DNA of 64,000 nucleotides from Clostridia bacterium (lineage in GTDB: Bacteria; Bacillota; DAOUPZ01). Shown here piece by piece: positions 18,675-27,220 of the stretch. Within the stretch, counting starts at the first letter, position 1, and the number at the start of each line of letters is the position of its first letter. The translations under genes were made by a program, and so were the position numbers. The stretch lies in assembly GCA_030625885.1 (NCBI GenBank), contig DAOUPZ010000016.1, positions 1-64,000 of the forward strand, read 5' to 3'. A model generated the notes under the pieces. That model searched no databases. It saw nothing but the letters and a program-made list of their open reading frames with translations, and was not told where the DNA came from.

Positions 18675-19613
18675 CTAAATATTATTCAATTCATTAAAAC
18701 AAACAACGCTGTTGCGACCACTTTTCTTGGCAATATAAAAAGCCGTATCTGCCTGATCAATCAGCAACCCATCATCTATAACATTCCCATCCTCAAAACC
18801 AGCAACCCCTACGCTAACTGTAATCTTAATATTATTTGTAGTAAAACATTGCATTTCAACTTCTTCTCTTATTTTTTCTGCCACATAATACGCACCTTGC
18901 CAATCTGTCTGGGGTAAAACAATGATAAACTCTTCGCCCCCATAGCGGGAGACAACATCTGTAGCACGCACCACATTCTGCAATAAATCAGCTAGTTCTC
19001 GTAACACCATATCGCCCGCTAAGTGTCCAAACTTATCATTAACCTCTTTAAAATAATCAACATCCAGCATAAGGCACGATAAAGACATGCTATGCCGTTT
19101 GGAGCGTGCGATCTCTTCACGCAACCGTTGAATTACATAACGTCTATTATATAATTGTGTAAGCTCATCTGTTATAGCCAATTCCGATAGTTTTTTGTTT
19201 TTTTCCTGTAATAATTCTGTCTGTCTCTTATGAGCCATTACAACATGAATCCGCGCAATTAATTCTTCACCATAAACTGGCTTAGTAATATAGTCTACCG
19301 CTCCAAGTTTCAACTCTTTCATACAATCCTGTAGTTCATTCCCCAATATCATAAAAATGACAGGAATCATACATGTATTAATATCTTTTTTTAACTGCTT
19401 GAAAAAAAGAATTCCATCTAAATCACACATACTCACATCCATTAAAATGATATCTATTGTTTGGGAAGAAAGGAGTTCATAAGCATCAGCCTCTGTGTGA
19501 GCAATCAGTATTTGACATCGAGATTTACGAAGGCAAGAAGTAATAAATTGAGTGCTGCGCAAATCATGATCAACAACTAATATCCGAACGCCTTCAAAAT
19601 ATGAAAAGTTCAT
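18675..19613 (-). CDS. response regulator with GGDEF diguanylate cyclase output
   Basis: A 312-aa protein with a receiver domain (residues 1-125, phospho-acceptor Asp59 in ILMDVSM, conserved Lys in YITKPVYGEE) and a GGDEF domain (about 145-308) with the active motif RYGGEEF. It should make cyclic di-GMP when phosphorylated; the domain order is that of PleD-like or WspR-like regulators. The GGEEF signature is intact, so it is probably catalytic. I see no clear RxxD inhibitory site. Start at 19613 chosen for AAGGAAC just upstream. No sensor kinase is adjacent. The TPR/HTH gene lies upstream on the same strand with its own gap. Confidence 0.88.
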   Translation of the reverse strand: MNFSYFEGVRILVVDHDLRSTQFITSCLRKSRCQILIAHTEADAYELLSSQTIDIILMDVSMCDLDGILFFKQLKKDINTCMIPVIFMILGNELQDCMKELKLGAVDYITKPVYGEELIARIHVVMAHKRQTELLQEKNKKLSELAITDELTQLYNRRYVIQRLREEIARSKRHSMSLSCLMLDVDYFKEVNDKFGHLAGDMVLRELADLLQNVVRATDVVSRYGGEEFIIVLPQTDWQGAYYVAEKIREEVEMQCFTTNNIKITVSVGVAGFEDGNVIDDGLLIDQADTAFYIAKKSGRNSVVCFNELNNI

Positions 19614-19773
19614 AAGCCTGTTCCTTCTTTCTTCCATTTTAATTGTTTTTTTAATCGATATTCATCTTTACTTATTTTGAATTATTAATTGGCACTTATC
19701 TATTATTTATTCTTGTTACATACTTATTATATCGACCGTATTTTAACTTTCTTTATTTTTAGTTAATAATTAG

Positions 19774-21507
19774 TTATTCTTTATTATCATTAATCCCTGC
19801 ATCCATCATGCGCATATCAAGAATGTGATTCATATCTTGAAAGCGCTGGCTAATCGTAGCCGGTGAGACACTATAAATTTCACTCAATTGTTTTTGCGTT
19901 ATCTCTAATCTATGCAATCGGCAAAAACAATATTCTAATGCCGCTGCCCAACTTTCAATTTTTTTTATCCGCGGAACTCGAGGTTCTAATTGTTCCAGAA
20001 AACTTGTCCAAATTAACCCTATATCACTCTTAAATCCTTCTTCATACCGAAAGGTCATTTTTTCTAATGTCAAATTTAAAACCTGTTCAAAAGTAGGGTT
20101 TAAAGTTTCAGTATGATATTTTTTAGTGGAAAAAGCTTCAATCTTACTAAAATGCCCATTTAAATAGGCTAGATAAGGTTCTGATGCCTGTATTTTATTT
20201 AAAAATGTAACGGTGCTATTTTTGGTTTTATCATCTATATCCATGCGTAGAATAAAACGTCGTATCTCTTTTTCAAATAATGGAATTGGGTAACGGTAAA
20301 TAATATCCAAAGCTTTTTCTCTAATAACAGGCTTTTTATTTAAAAGCCCCCATTCTAGAACTCTTTTAAGATGCTCATTTCGCTCAATTGCTCTATTAAA
20401 TTCTTCACAAGATAAAAGTGTCATCTTTTCTAAAATTTTTAGACGAACACCTTTTTCTTCTTCAGGAATTTCATAATCATAAGGATATACTTTAAGTTGT
20501 ATTTCACCACGTTTAATACGTTGTACTTCTTCAATATAATAATCACACAACGGGTTTCCTGGTTCAATTTTCTCTAAACGACGCCAAGCAGCTAAGGCAT
20601 CATCATAACGTTGACAATGCAACGCCGCAATCCCCAAAAAGTGTAAGGGCTTTGAAAGATAAGGCGCTGTTTTTTTTACACTTCTCATTAAATGATAGGC
20701 CTTTTCATGATCACCTAATTTTCCAAAAGCCCACCCCAGCATAAAACGGGATTCCATCGTTATAGGGTTTAGGCGAAAAATTTCATCTTTCAATCTTGCC
20801 ACTATCGCTTTTTTTCCTAAAGCTTGTGCACTTAAAATCTTAAAGCACTTGGCATCTAGATTATCTTGATCTCGCTTTAAAACATCACTTGAAATATTAT
20901 GACACGCTTCATATTCGCCTACATGATAATAGGCAAAGCACAAGTCATTTTTGATGGCAATTAATTCAGGAATTTTTTCTGATACTTCTCTTAAAAAAGG
21001 AATGGCTTTTTCATAATTGCTAAGCAGTAATTGATATCGCCCCTGGTCAATCAAATGGTGAAAATATTTAATATCTTCTGTTTTATAGTTAGGATATTCT
21101 TCATGAAAATAATCTTCCTGCATCTCTAATACATGCATCACTTCCAAGGTTTCATCCCGATAACCAATATTATTATCGCTTTTCAAATAAATATCCAATG
21201 ATTTTTGTGCTTTAGCAAATAATTGCAATGCAAAATAATTACACCCCATAGCAAAATAGCATTCTACTAATGTAGGGTCAACCACCTCAACATTATATTG
21301 AAGCATTTCATTGGACTCCTGAAACCGCCCTACTTCTGTTAGGACTTCTGCTAAATAAAATCGGTAACTAGCATTTTGAGGATCCATTTCGACCATACGC
21401 CGAAAATAACGTAATGTTTTTAGATAATCTCCTTTTTTAAAAGACAAATGCCCACGATTAAAGAAAAACTCGGCATCTTTATTAAAATTTACAATATTAT
21501 TATTCAT
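19774..21507 (-). CDS. TPR-repeat protein with C-terminal helix-turn-helix
   Basis: 577 residues. The first 320 are tetratricopeptide repeats, beginning with AEFFFNRGHLSFKKGDYLKTLRYFRRMVEMDP and continuing with several about 34-residue units. The C-terminal 100 residues hold an alpha-helical part with WAAALEYCFCRL, then ITQKQLSEIYSVSPATISQR, a clear helix-turn-helix of the kind found in cyclin-fold/TFIIB-like or Xre-like proteins. There is no signal peptide. It may be a regulator or scaffold that reads a protein partner through the TPRs and DNA through the HTH. I do not recognise a named family. Start follows AGGAG. Confidence 0.65.
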   Translation of the reverse strand: MNNNIVNFNKDAEFFFNRGHLSFKKGDYLKTLRYFRRMVEMDPQNASYRFYLAEVLTEVGRFQESNEMLQYNVEVVDPTLVECYFAMGCNYFALQLFAKAQKSLDIYLKSDNNIGYRDETLEVMHVLEMQEDYFHEEYPNYKTEDIKYFHHLIDQGRYQLLLSNYEKAIPFLREVSEKIPELIAIKNDLCFAYYHVGEYEACHNISSDVLKRDQDNLDAKCFKILSAQALGKKAIVARLKDEIFRLNPITMESRFMLGWAFGKLGDHEKAYHLMRSVKKTAPYLSKPLHFLGIAALHCQRYDDALAAWRRLEKIEPGNPLCDYYIEEVQRIKRGEIQLKVYPYDYEIPEEEKGVRLKILEKMTLLSCEEFNRAIERNEHLKRVLEWGLLNKKPVIREKALDIIYRYPIPLFEKEIRRFILRMDIDDKTKNSTVTFLNKIQASEPYLAYLNGHFSKIEAFSTKKYHTETLNPTFEQVLNLTLEKMTFRYEEGFKSDIGLIWTSFLEQLEPRVPRIKKIESWAAALEYCFCRLHRLEITQKQLSEIYSVSPATISQRFQDMNHILDMRMMDAGINDNKE

Positions 21508-21682
21508 ATCATCTGCTCCTATTTGTTGAATGTTAAGTAAAATGCTCCCTTCGTGGGAAAATACAACTTTGCCGCAACAACGTACTTTTTTCAGTATAAA
21601 CTACCATGGTTATACGATTAAATTATCACCTATATTCTAATCCATTTAAGGAAAAAACACAAATTATTAATGAGGCTCATAC

Positions 21683-21722
21683 AAAAAAGCATTCCCTTGA
21701 TTTATATCAAGAGAATGCTTTA
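21683..21722 (-). terminator. terminator of the two-helix membrane protein gene
   Basis: AAGCATTC-CTTGAT / ATCAAG-GAATGCTT long stem with a TTATAT-type loop and a T-run on the minus strand, directly after the stop at 21725. Confidence 0.85.
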
Positions 21723-21724
21723 TA

Positions 21725-22108
21725 TTATACCTTTTCAATTTCTTCATGATCTTCCATATCTTCAATACGCCGTACATGACGCCAATGATACAAATACACA
21801 GGCCCGGCAACTAACAATAAAGCAAAGCTTTCTGCTAACTGGCGGATTTCCCGATTCCGTTGATTATTTTTCTCCCTTTCTTGCTCTTCTTCAATGGCTT
21901 TTTCAATCTCTCTAGCGTCCATTTCTTTATTGTCCCTGCTATACCGTTGTTGCAATTCAATTTTATTCGGGTAATAGTAATTAGGATAAAAAACATCAAT
22001 GGCATTACGAATCACACCAACAGCACCAATAATGAGCATAATTAAAGTGGCAAAACTGACTAGATAATAATAAATTTTACGAAGCGTTAATTTTCTTCTT
22101 CCAGACAC
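21725..22108 (-). CDS. small two-helix membrane protein of unknown function
   Basis: 127 residues: a basic N-terminus, a first membrane helix (about 13-35), an extracytoplasmic or loop part with NYYYPNKIELQQRY and a strongly charged helix rich in E, R and Q (60-85), then a second membrane helix (about 88-108) and an acidic tail. The GTG start at 22108 follows AAAGGAGG. I do not recognise a family; it has the look of small DUF membrane proteins common in sporulating Firmicutes. It has its own terminator and diverges from the cotJ operon. Confidence 0.5.
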   Translation of the reverse strand: MSGRRKLTLRKIYYYLVSFATLIMLIIGAVGVIRNAIDVFYPNYYYPNKIELQQRYSRDNKEMDAREIEKAIEEEQEREKNNQRNREIRQLAESFALLLVAGPVYLYHWRHVRRIEDMEDHEEIEKV

Positions 22109-22448
22109 TTTATTTCTACCTCCTTTTAGAAAATATTAATCGTTGTCAAAAATATCTTTAGTGTAATTTTACACTATTTTATACTTAAACACAATATTTA
22201 TTTAACTTTAAACTCGCATCACTATAAATCTTCCTTCCACTAATTATATAAACTAACATATTTATTATACCCTTCGTTACCATCCTTTTTCTACTAAACC
22301 ATGGTAATTATTTCTCATTTCGTCTGATCGTAACAATACTGGATAATAAGAATAAAATAAAAATGTAGTTTACATAAAGTCTCTCATCATTTCATGGTGA
22401 GAATTAAAGTAAATGACAACTTCTATGACTAAAAAAGGAGGTTATGCT
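22109..22448. other. divergent intergenic region before cotJA
   Basis: No gene. It holds an imperfect inverted repeat TCTCATC / GGTGAGA (22382-22402) about 45 nt before cotJA. A mother-cell sigma (SigE or SigK) promoter is expected here, but I could not point to one with confidence. Confidence 0.35.
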
Positions 22449-22709
22449 ATGAAGTGTGACAATGAACGCTATGATCATTGCATGGAAGAAGAAAATGCCA
22501 CTCGTTCTAAGATGTACAAAGAAACACCCGTTCCTGTGCTCCCAAAGGATTGGCAGCTGGCTACCGCTTATGTTGCCTACCAAATCTATGGCCCATTGTA
22601 CAAATTAAAAGAAGGATTTCATAAAGGAACACTTTTTCCAGAATTGTACCGCCCCTATCCGGGTACCTATGAATTTTCAGCAGACATTCCTGATCCATCG
22701 AAGAAATAA
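22449..22709 (+). CDS. cotJA: spore coat protein CotJA
   Basis: An 86-aa CotJA-type spore coat polypeptide. The family signature region PKDWQLATAYVAYQIYG followed by KLKEGFHKGTLFPELYRPY is present. The start at 22449 is set by AAAGGAGG. It is the first of three cotJ genes, made in the mother cell and put into the spore coat. Between this gene and cotJB is about 109 nt of mosaic intergenic DNA with the palindrome GCAGCCTACGGCTGC. Confidence 0.88.
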   Translation: MKCDNERYDHCMEEENATRSKMYKETPVPVLPKDWQLATAYVAYQIYGPLYKLKEGFHKGTLFPELYRPYPGTYEFSADIPDPSKK

Positions 22710-22800
22710 ATCTTTTGAGGAAAGAGGAACGAACGCAGCCTACGGCTGCTGAACGAAGAACGAAAAATACTATCGATATTCTCAAGCGGAAAACCAAAAA
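22710..22800. repeat. mosaic intergenic element inside the cotJ operon
   Basis: Contains ATCTTTTGAGGAAAG, the words GGAACGAACG and GAACGAAGAACG, and the exact 15-bp palindrome GCAGCCTACGGCTGC (22735-22749) also present after argB. It separates cotJA from cotJB. Confidence 0.6.
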
Positions 22801-22818
22801 AGAAAAGGAGGTTAAAAA

Positions 22819-23073
22819 ATGGATAAAGATCAATATAATCTATTAACTAAACTGCAAGTTTATCAGTTTGCAGCAGAAGATTTGGGTATGTTTTTAAATA
22901 CACATCCAGAGAATGAAAAAGCCATACATGATTTTAATTATGTCATTAAAAAACAACAAATGATTAAAGAAGAGTATGAGAAACGCTATGGTCCCTTAAC
23001 GCCCGATCGCTCCGTAGAAGAAGGAGACAGATGGCGATGGATTGATGACCCGTGGCCTTGGGAAATTGAATAA
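22819..23073 (+). CDS. cotJB: spore coat protein CotJB
   Basis: An 84-aa CotJB-type coat protein. Features are LLTKLQVYQFAAEDLGMFLNTHP near the start and the WRWIDDPWPWEIE C-terminus, typical of this short family. The ribosome site AAAAGGAGG lies 8 nt upstream. It forms a set with CotJA and CotJC, deposited together on the forespore. The conserved aromatic tail suggests protein-protein contacts, but the biochemical role is not known. Confidence 0.9.
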   Translation: MDKDQYNLLTKLQVYQFAAEDLGMFLNTHPENEKAIHDFNYVIKKQQMIKEEYEKRYGPLTPDRSVEEGDRWRWIDDPWPWEIE

Positions 23074-23106
23074 AAACATTAACCATAAAAAATAGGAGGG
23101 GTATTA

Positions 23107-23688
23107 ATGTGGATTTATGAAAAGAAATTAGAATATCCGGTTCGCGTCAGTCAACCTGATGTTAGAATGGCAAAATACCTCATTACCCAATTTGGGGGTC
23201 CGGATGGAGAACTGGGCGCTGCCGTAAGATATTTAAGCCAAAGATATACGATGCCCATTAATCAGGCTAAGGGCACACTTACGGATATTGGCAGCGAAGA
23301 ATTCGGTCACTGGGAAATGATTGGTACCATGGTTTATAAATTGTTAAAAGATGCTTCAGTGGATGAAATTAAGAAAGCAGGTCTAGGCGGTTACTATGCA
23401 GAACATGCACGGGGTGTCTATCCCCAAAGTGCGGGAGACGTCCCTTTCTCAGCTGCTGCATTTGCTGTAAAAGGAGATGCTGTCGCAGATTTAACAGAGA
23501 ATATGGCTGCAGAAGAAAAAGCCCGTGCAACTTATGAAACACTCCTGCAATTAACTGATGATGCCTGCTTAAAAGATAGTATTAAATTCTTGAGGGAAAG
23601 AGAAGTCGTCCACTTCCAACGGTTTGGTGAATGTCTGCGTCTTGTCCAAGAGTACAACAATTCTAAAAAGTGTTTTGCAACAAGTTAG
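23107..23688 (+). CDS. cotJC: spore coat protein CotJC, manganese-catalase family
   Basis: 193 aa, homologous to manganese catalases. It opens with MWIYEKKLEYPV and has helix motifs TDIGSEEFGHWEMIGTMV and NMAAEEKARATYETLL. The metal ligands are the Glu/His pairs GSEEFGHWE and REREVVHFQRF. It probably gives the spore coat peroxide-handling capacity or merely a structural role. The start follows GGAGGGG. A strong terminator follows 8 nt later, so cotJABC is a closed transcription unit, and sporulation is implied for the host. Confidence 0.93.
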   Translation: MWIYEKKLEYPVRVSQPDVRMAKYLITQFGGPDGELGAAVRYLSQRYTMPINQAKGTLTDIGSEEFGHWEMIGTMVYKLLKDASVDEIKKAGLGGYYAEHARGVYPQSAGDVPFSAAAFAVKGDAVADLTENMAAEEKARATYETLLQLTDDACLKDSIKFLREREVVHFQRFGECLRLVQEYNNSKKCFATS

Positions 23689-23690
23689 AA

Positions 23691-23728
23691 AAAAAGCAGG
23701 AAGAGAAAAATCTCTTCCTGCTTTTTTT
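23691..23728 (+). terminator. terminator of cotJABC
   Basis: GCAGGAAGAG / CTCTTCCTGC perfect 10-bp stem with a 6-nt loop and a T7 run. Confidence 0.95.
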
Positions 23729-23845
23729 CTAACTTAGAGGAAACTCTTAACGTATATTTGTGTAAAAATTAATAATAACTAAATAAAGGATTTTTTTAGT
23801 AATTATAGAAAAATATATAAAATACATATTAAGGAGGTTTAATGA

Positions 23846-25336
23846 ATGAATAAAAGTACAAAACACTTGGATCATCATTCTTGTTTTCTTTGTTTTATGA
23901 TCATGATGTTAATGTTGTTTACCGTATCATTTTCTCTGAATGATGCGGCACTCGCAGCACCTGCAAATTATGACTTTGACAATAGTGGATTTATCGATAA
24001 TGGTGACATCTCAATCCTTGCTTCAATGTATGGAACGGTTAATACTGACCACGATACCAATAGTGATGGAATTATCGATATTTTTGACTTGGTCAAGGTA
24101 GGAAAATTATTTGGCTCTTCAGTAATTCCTAATATCGACATAAACGTAGGCTATCGTCCTACAGCGGAAGGCTATCAATTTTATTTTGAAGAAACTGATG
24201 TTAGTTCTTATACCTCATCATCCACCTTGTATGGACAACTACTATACTATAATGAAGCAAGCAGTTCTTATGATGATTATTGGTCACCACAAACTCCAAT
24301 TGAGTTTGTTTTAGACGATAATAATCAATATCAGGCAAATCTAAATGAAATAATCCCTTTGGATAATTATAAACTTAAATTATATGAAAACAATAATTTA
24401 ATTGATGACTATGTAATAGATGGCGCATTTTCCATGTATCCACTGGTACATGTCGAAAAACCGTTCCTACACGGAGCCGCAACAACGAGAGAAATAGAGA
24501 TAGCAGGATATATCAGTAACTATGATGCATCTGGTACAAATACACTTTCACTTGAACTCAACGGTACGGAAGTCAACGGAGCGGTTACAATTGCAGCAGA
24601 CGGCAGTTACACAGATACAGTCACACTAGGAGACGGTGATAATAATTTTCAAGTAACATTAGATTATAATTACGATGGTATTAACAGTATGACTTCGACG
24701 TGGGGCCAAGTAGAATACATAACATCAAGTTTTACAGCTACATATCACCCCACAATTACAGGGTATGAATTCTTTATTGACGAAGATGATATCATCAGTG
24801 ACACAACAGCCACCACACTATACGGCAGTTTGATGAAATACGAAAGTGATCGGGAAACTTATGACAATTTTACTTGCGGAGCGTCGTATTTGGAATTCAC
24901 AAAAGAAGATGCAGGCGATGGAACATTTCAATTTAAGGCTTCATTAAACGAAATAATACCGCTTGGAAATTACATTATCAGGTTGTATGAAAACAGTAAT
25001 TTAGCCGATGACCATGTAGCTGACGGCATTTTCACCATGCTGCCTTTAGTTCATGTAGAAACACCTTATCTTAGCAGCGTTTCAGCAACCGAAGAAATCA
25101 CAATAACGGGATATATCAGCAACTATGATTCGACCCAAACAAATCATCTATCTCTTAAAGTAAATGAGACCATTCAGAATAACGCCGTAGTAATAGATGC
25201 AGACGGCAATTATTCTACTTCCGCAACTTTATCCGAGGGAGATAACCGGTTTTATCTTATATTAGATTATGACTATGATACTGTTTCAGGTAGTACCACG
25301 ACCTGGGGAGAAATTGAATATACTGTTTCTCCATAG
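23846..25336 (+). CDS. secreted dockerin-like protein with two tandem repeats
   Basis: 496 residues. A signal peptide (about 1-38) is followed at once by a dockerin type I-like module (42-91) with two Ca-binding loops, DFDNSGFID and DTNSDGIID. The rest is two about 200-residue copies of one beta-rich unit. Copy 1 (about 101-290) and copy 2 (about 296-494) share GY.F.., TLYG.L..Y, LNEIIPL.NY, LYEN and GYISNYD.. motifs. No catalytic motif is seen. Dockerins normally bind cohesins, but none is in the window, and a lone N-terminal dockerin in a non-cellulolytic setting more likely serves as a generic Ca-stabilised surface module. Start at 23846 after AAGGAGG. Confidence 0.7.
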   Translation: MNKSTKHLDHHSCFLCFMIMMLMLFTVSFSLNDAALAAPANYDFDNSGFIDNGDISILASMYGTVNTDHDTNSDGIIDIFDLVKVGKLFGSSVIPNIDINVGYRPTAEGYQFYFEETDVSSYTSSSTLYGQLLYYNEASSSYDDYWSPQTPIEFVLDDNNQYQANLNEIIPLDNYKLKLYENNNLIDDYVIDGAFSMYPLVHVEKPFLHGAATTREIEIAGYISNYDASGTNTLSLELNGTEVNGAVTIAADGSYTDTVTLGDGDNNFQVTLDYNYDGINSMTSTWGQVEYITSSFTATYHPTITGYEFFIDEDDIISDTTATTLYGSLMKYESDRETYDNFTCGASYLEFTKEDAGDGTFQFKASLNEIIPLGNYIIRLYENSNLADDHVADGIFTMLPLVHVETPYLSSVSATEEITITGYISNYDSTQTNHLSLKVNETIQNNAVVIDADGNYSTSATLSEGDNRFYLILDYDYDTVSGSTTTWGEIEYTVSP

Positions 25337-25347
25337 TAATTGCCAAT

Positions 25348-25392
25348 AAAAAAGAACAATAACCACCGTTCAGGTTGTTATTGTTCTTTTTT
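25348..25392 (+). terminator. terminator after the dockerin-like gene
   Basis: AAGAACAATAAC / GTTATTGTTCTT stem followed by a T6 run. Confidence 0.9.
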
Positions 25393-25507
25393 ATAACTAG
25401 AATCAATTCAATAAAAGATAATCTATTGCTATGAATTCTTTTCTAGCAACATTTAAAATGATACACAATTAAATATTACAGTTGTTGTCAATAACCCGCC
25501 TTGATAC

Positions 25508-26011
25508 CTATAGGGGTTTTTTCATTAATACGGTGTATTTTAGTTCTCTATACGGGGGAATTTCAACAAAACCTCGTTTTTTGTGAAACTCAATGGTTTT
25601 GGGATACTTTAAAGATTCTATATATATTTCCTTTTGCCCGATCGTTCTAAGAAATTCCTCACGTAGATCACATATTTGCTGTGCATAACCTAATCCTCTA
25701 TAATCTGGCCTGATATGGAGGGTTTTTGCAAAATAGCGATTATCTTGTCTAACCACCATACCACATCCTACTAATTCATCTTGTTCATTCGTTAAATAGA
25801 TTAAATATGACCTATTTATTAAATCTAACATTGATTCAGTTGTTTTATTACGGTTTAACCCCTCCATTTCATCTTTTGAGTATGTATTACTATTTGAGTA
25901 TGTCATACTCTCACTGACTAATCGAGCTATTTCTAAAGCAAGTTCTTCATTCTCCTTAGATCCATCTTTTCCATTAGCATTTAAATTATTTATTGCATGA
26001 ATTTTAATCAT
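25508..26011 (-). CDS. GNAT-family acetyltransferase
   Basis: A 167-aa GCN5-type N-acetyltransferase. The acetyl-CoA loop is visible as RPDYRGLGYAQQ in motif A, preceded by AKTLHI and followed by KEIYIESLKYPKTIEFHKKRGF. It transfers acetyl from acetyl-CoA to an amine of unknown identity. The start at 26011 is the ATG after GAAGGTGG; an in-frame GTG 9 nt earlier overlaps that site. It follows the ATP-grasp ligase gene with a 43-nt gap on the same strand, so a two-gene operon is likely. The pair suggests modification of an amino acid or peptide. Confidence 0.75.
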   Translation of the reverse strand: MIKIHAINNLNANGKDGSKENEELALEIARLVSESMTYSNSNTYSKDEMEGLNRNKTTESMLDLINRSYLIYLTNEQDELVGCGMVVRQDNRYFAKTLHIRPDYRGLGYAQQICDLREEFLRTIGQKEIYIESLKYPKTIEFHKKRGFVEIPPYRELKYTVLMKKPL

Positions 26012-26054
26012 TATAACCACCTTCTTTTGTTGAACAAAAATTTTATATATTCAT

Positions 26055-26963
26055 TTATTCAAAAATACCGAATCTTATCTTCAAGTATCTAAAAATTTCT
26101 TTTACTACATTTATATCACAACATGATTCAATTCCTGTAAAACCCGGGGATGAATTGATTTCGCATACTTTATAATGATTACCGTCAAACAACAAATCTA
26201 CCCCCGCTATCTCTAGACCAGTTATTTTACAAGCTTCCGTTGCCAGCCACTCAATTTCAGATGTTAATTCATATTTTCTTACAGAGCCACCATCAGAAAA
26301 GTTAGCTTTAAATCCATCTCCGGGCGCTATTCGTTCCATACAAGCAACGGCACGACTTCCAATTATTAATACCCTTAAATCCCTACCGTAACTATCTTTT
26401 ATAAATTCCTGAATAATAATATTAACCTTAGAATTGGTTGTTTCTACTAGTTGCATTAGATCTTTAAAGGATTTTTTGGTATCTGACAGAAATACACCTT
26501 TCCCCTGTGTTCCAGACAAAGTTTTTATTACTGCCGGAAATCCAATATTACTTTCTATTAAATCAATATTTACTGGGAATTTTGCTAACATGGTTTTAGG
26601 TACAGGAAAGTTGTTTTCCGCTAATATTTGGTGCGTATACAGTTTATCCTTTACAATCTCTATCGAATGTGATGAATTAATACACGGTACACCTAGACGC
26701 TCTAAATGTCTAATAACTGCCAAAGCAAAATAAGTTGTTCCTGCTCCCATACGTGGAAGCACAAAATCGGGTAATGTCGTTATTTCCCCATCAACTAGTA
26801 CGCTTTTTCTATTTTGGCTTGTAACAAACAAATCTATTTGTTCCGGTTTCAATACATTTAGCTGTATTCCTTCCTCTTCGGCTTCTTCTACAAATCTATT
26901 GACTTCATTTCTTTCAGAAATTATTTCAGTTTCATTTTCGCTATAAATAATCCAGCCTATCAT
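26055..26963 (-). CDS. ATP-grasp amino acid ligase, RimK family
   Basis: 302 residues of the RimK/LysX-type ATP-grasp family, which joins an amino acid (often glutamate) to a carboxylate with ATP. Seen are the N-terminal preATP-grasp part, the glycine-rich loop KTLSGTQGKGVFL, QEFIKDSYGRDLRVLIIGSRAVA, and the metal-binding EINSSPGFTGIE at the C-terminus. The start follows GGAGGAAACGA. Family members make mycosporine-like, peptide-tailed or ribosomal protein modifications. The adjacent acetyltransferase suggests a protected or capped amino-acid conjugate, but the substrate cannot be read. Confidence 0.8.
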   Translation of the reverse strand: MIGWIIYSENETEIISERNEVNRFVEEAEEEGIQLNVLKPEQIDLFVTSQNRKSVLVDGEITTLPDFVLPRMGAGTTYFALAVIRHLERLGVPCINSSHSIEIVKDKLYTHQILAENNFPVPKTMLAKFPVNIDLIESNIGFPAVIKTLSGTQGKGVFLSDTKKSFKDLMQLVETTNSKVNIIIQEFIKDSYGRDLRVLIIGSRAVACMERIAPGDGFKANFSDGGSVRKYELTSEIEWLATEACKITGLEIAGVDLLFDGNHYKVCEINSSPGFTGIESCCDINVVKEIFRYLKIRFGIFE

Positions 26964-27220
26964 TCGTTTCCTCCTCTAAATAACAGTATAATTGAATCAC
27001 AGAAATCTAACACTCTATTTCACTTTACTATATACAGTATATATCACATATTTTCAACTCTATATTTGCCACATTGCATCTACAAACTACATTTTTTAGC
27101 TTAACCACATTATAATACGTTCATTCAAGATACGCATTAATAATTTTAACAACACGCTTAAATAATTACTATATCTAGTATGGACAATAACCAACGCCAG
27201 GACGGTTAAAGGTGATTGAT

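Noticed and set aside
22413-22448. Earlier in-frame start of cotJA at 22413
   Set aside because: The perfect AAAGGAGG lies between that ATG and the one at 22449, so the inner start is used.
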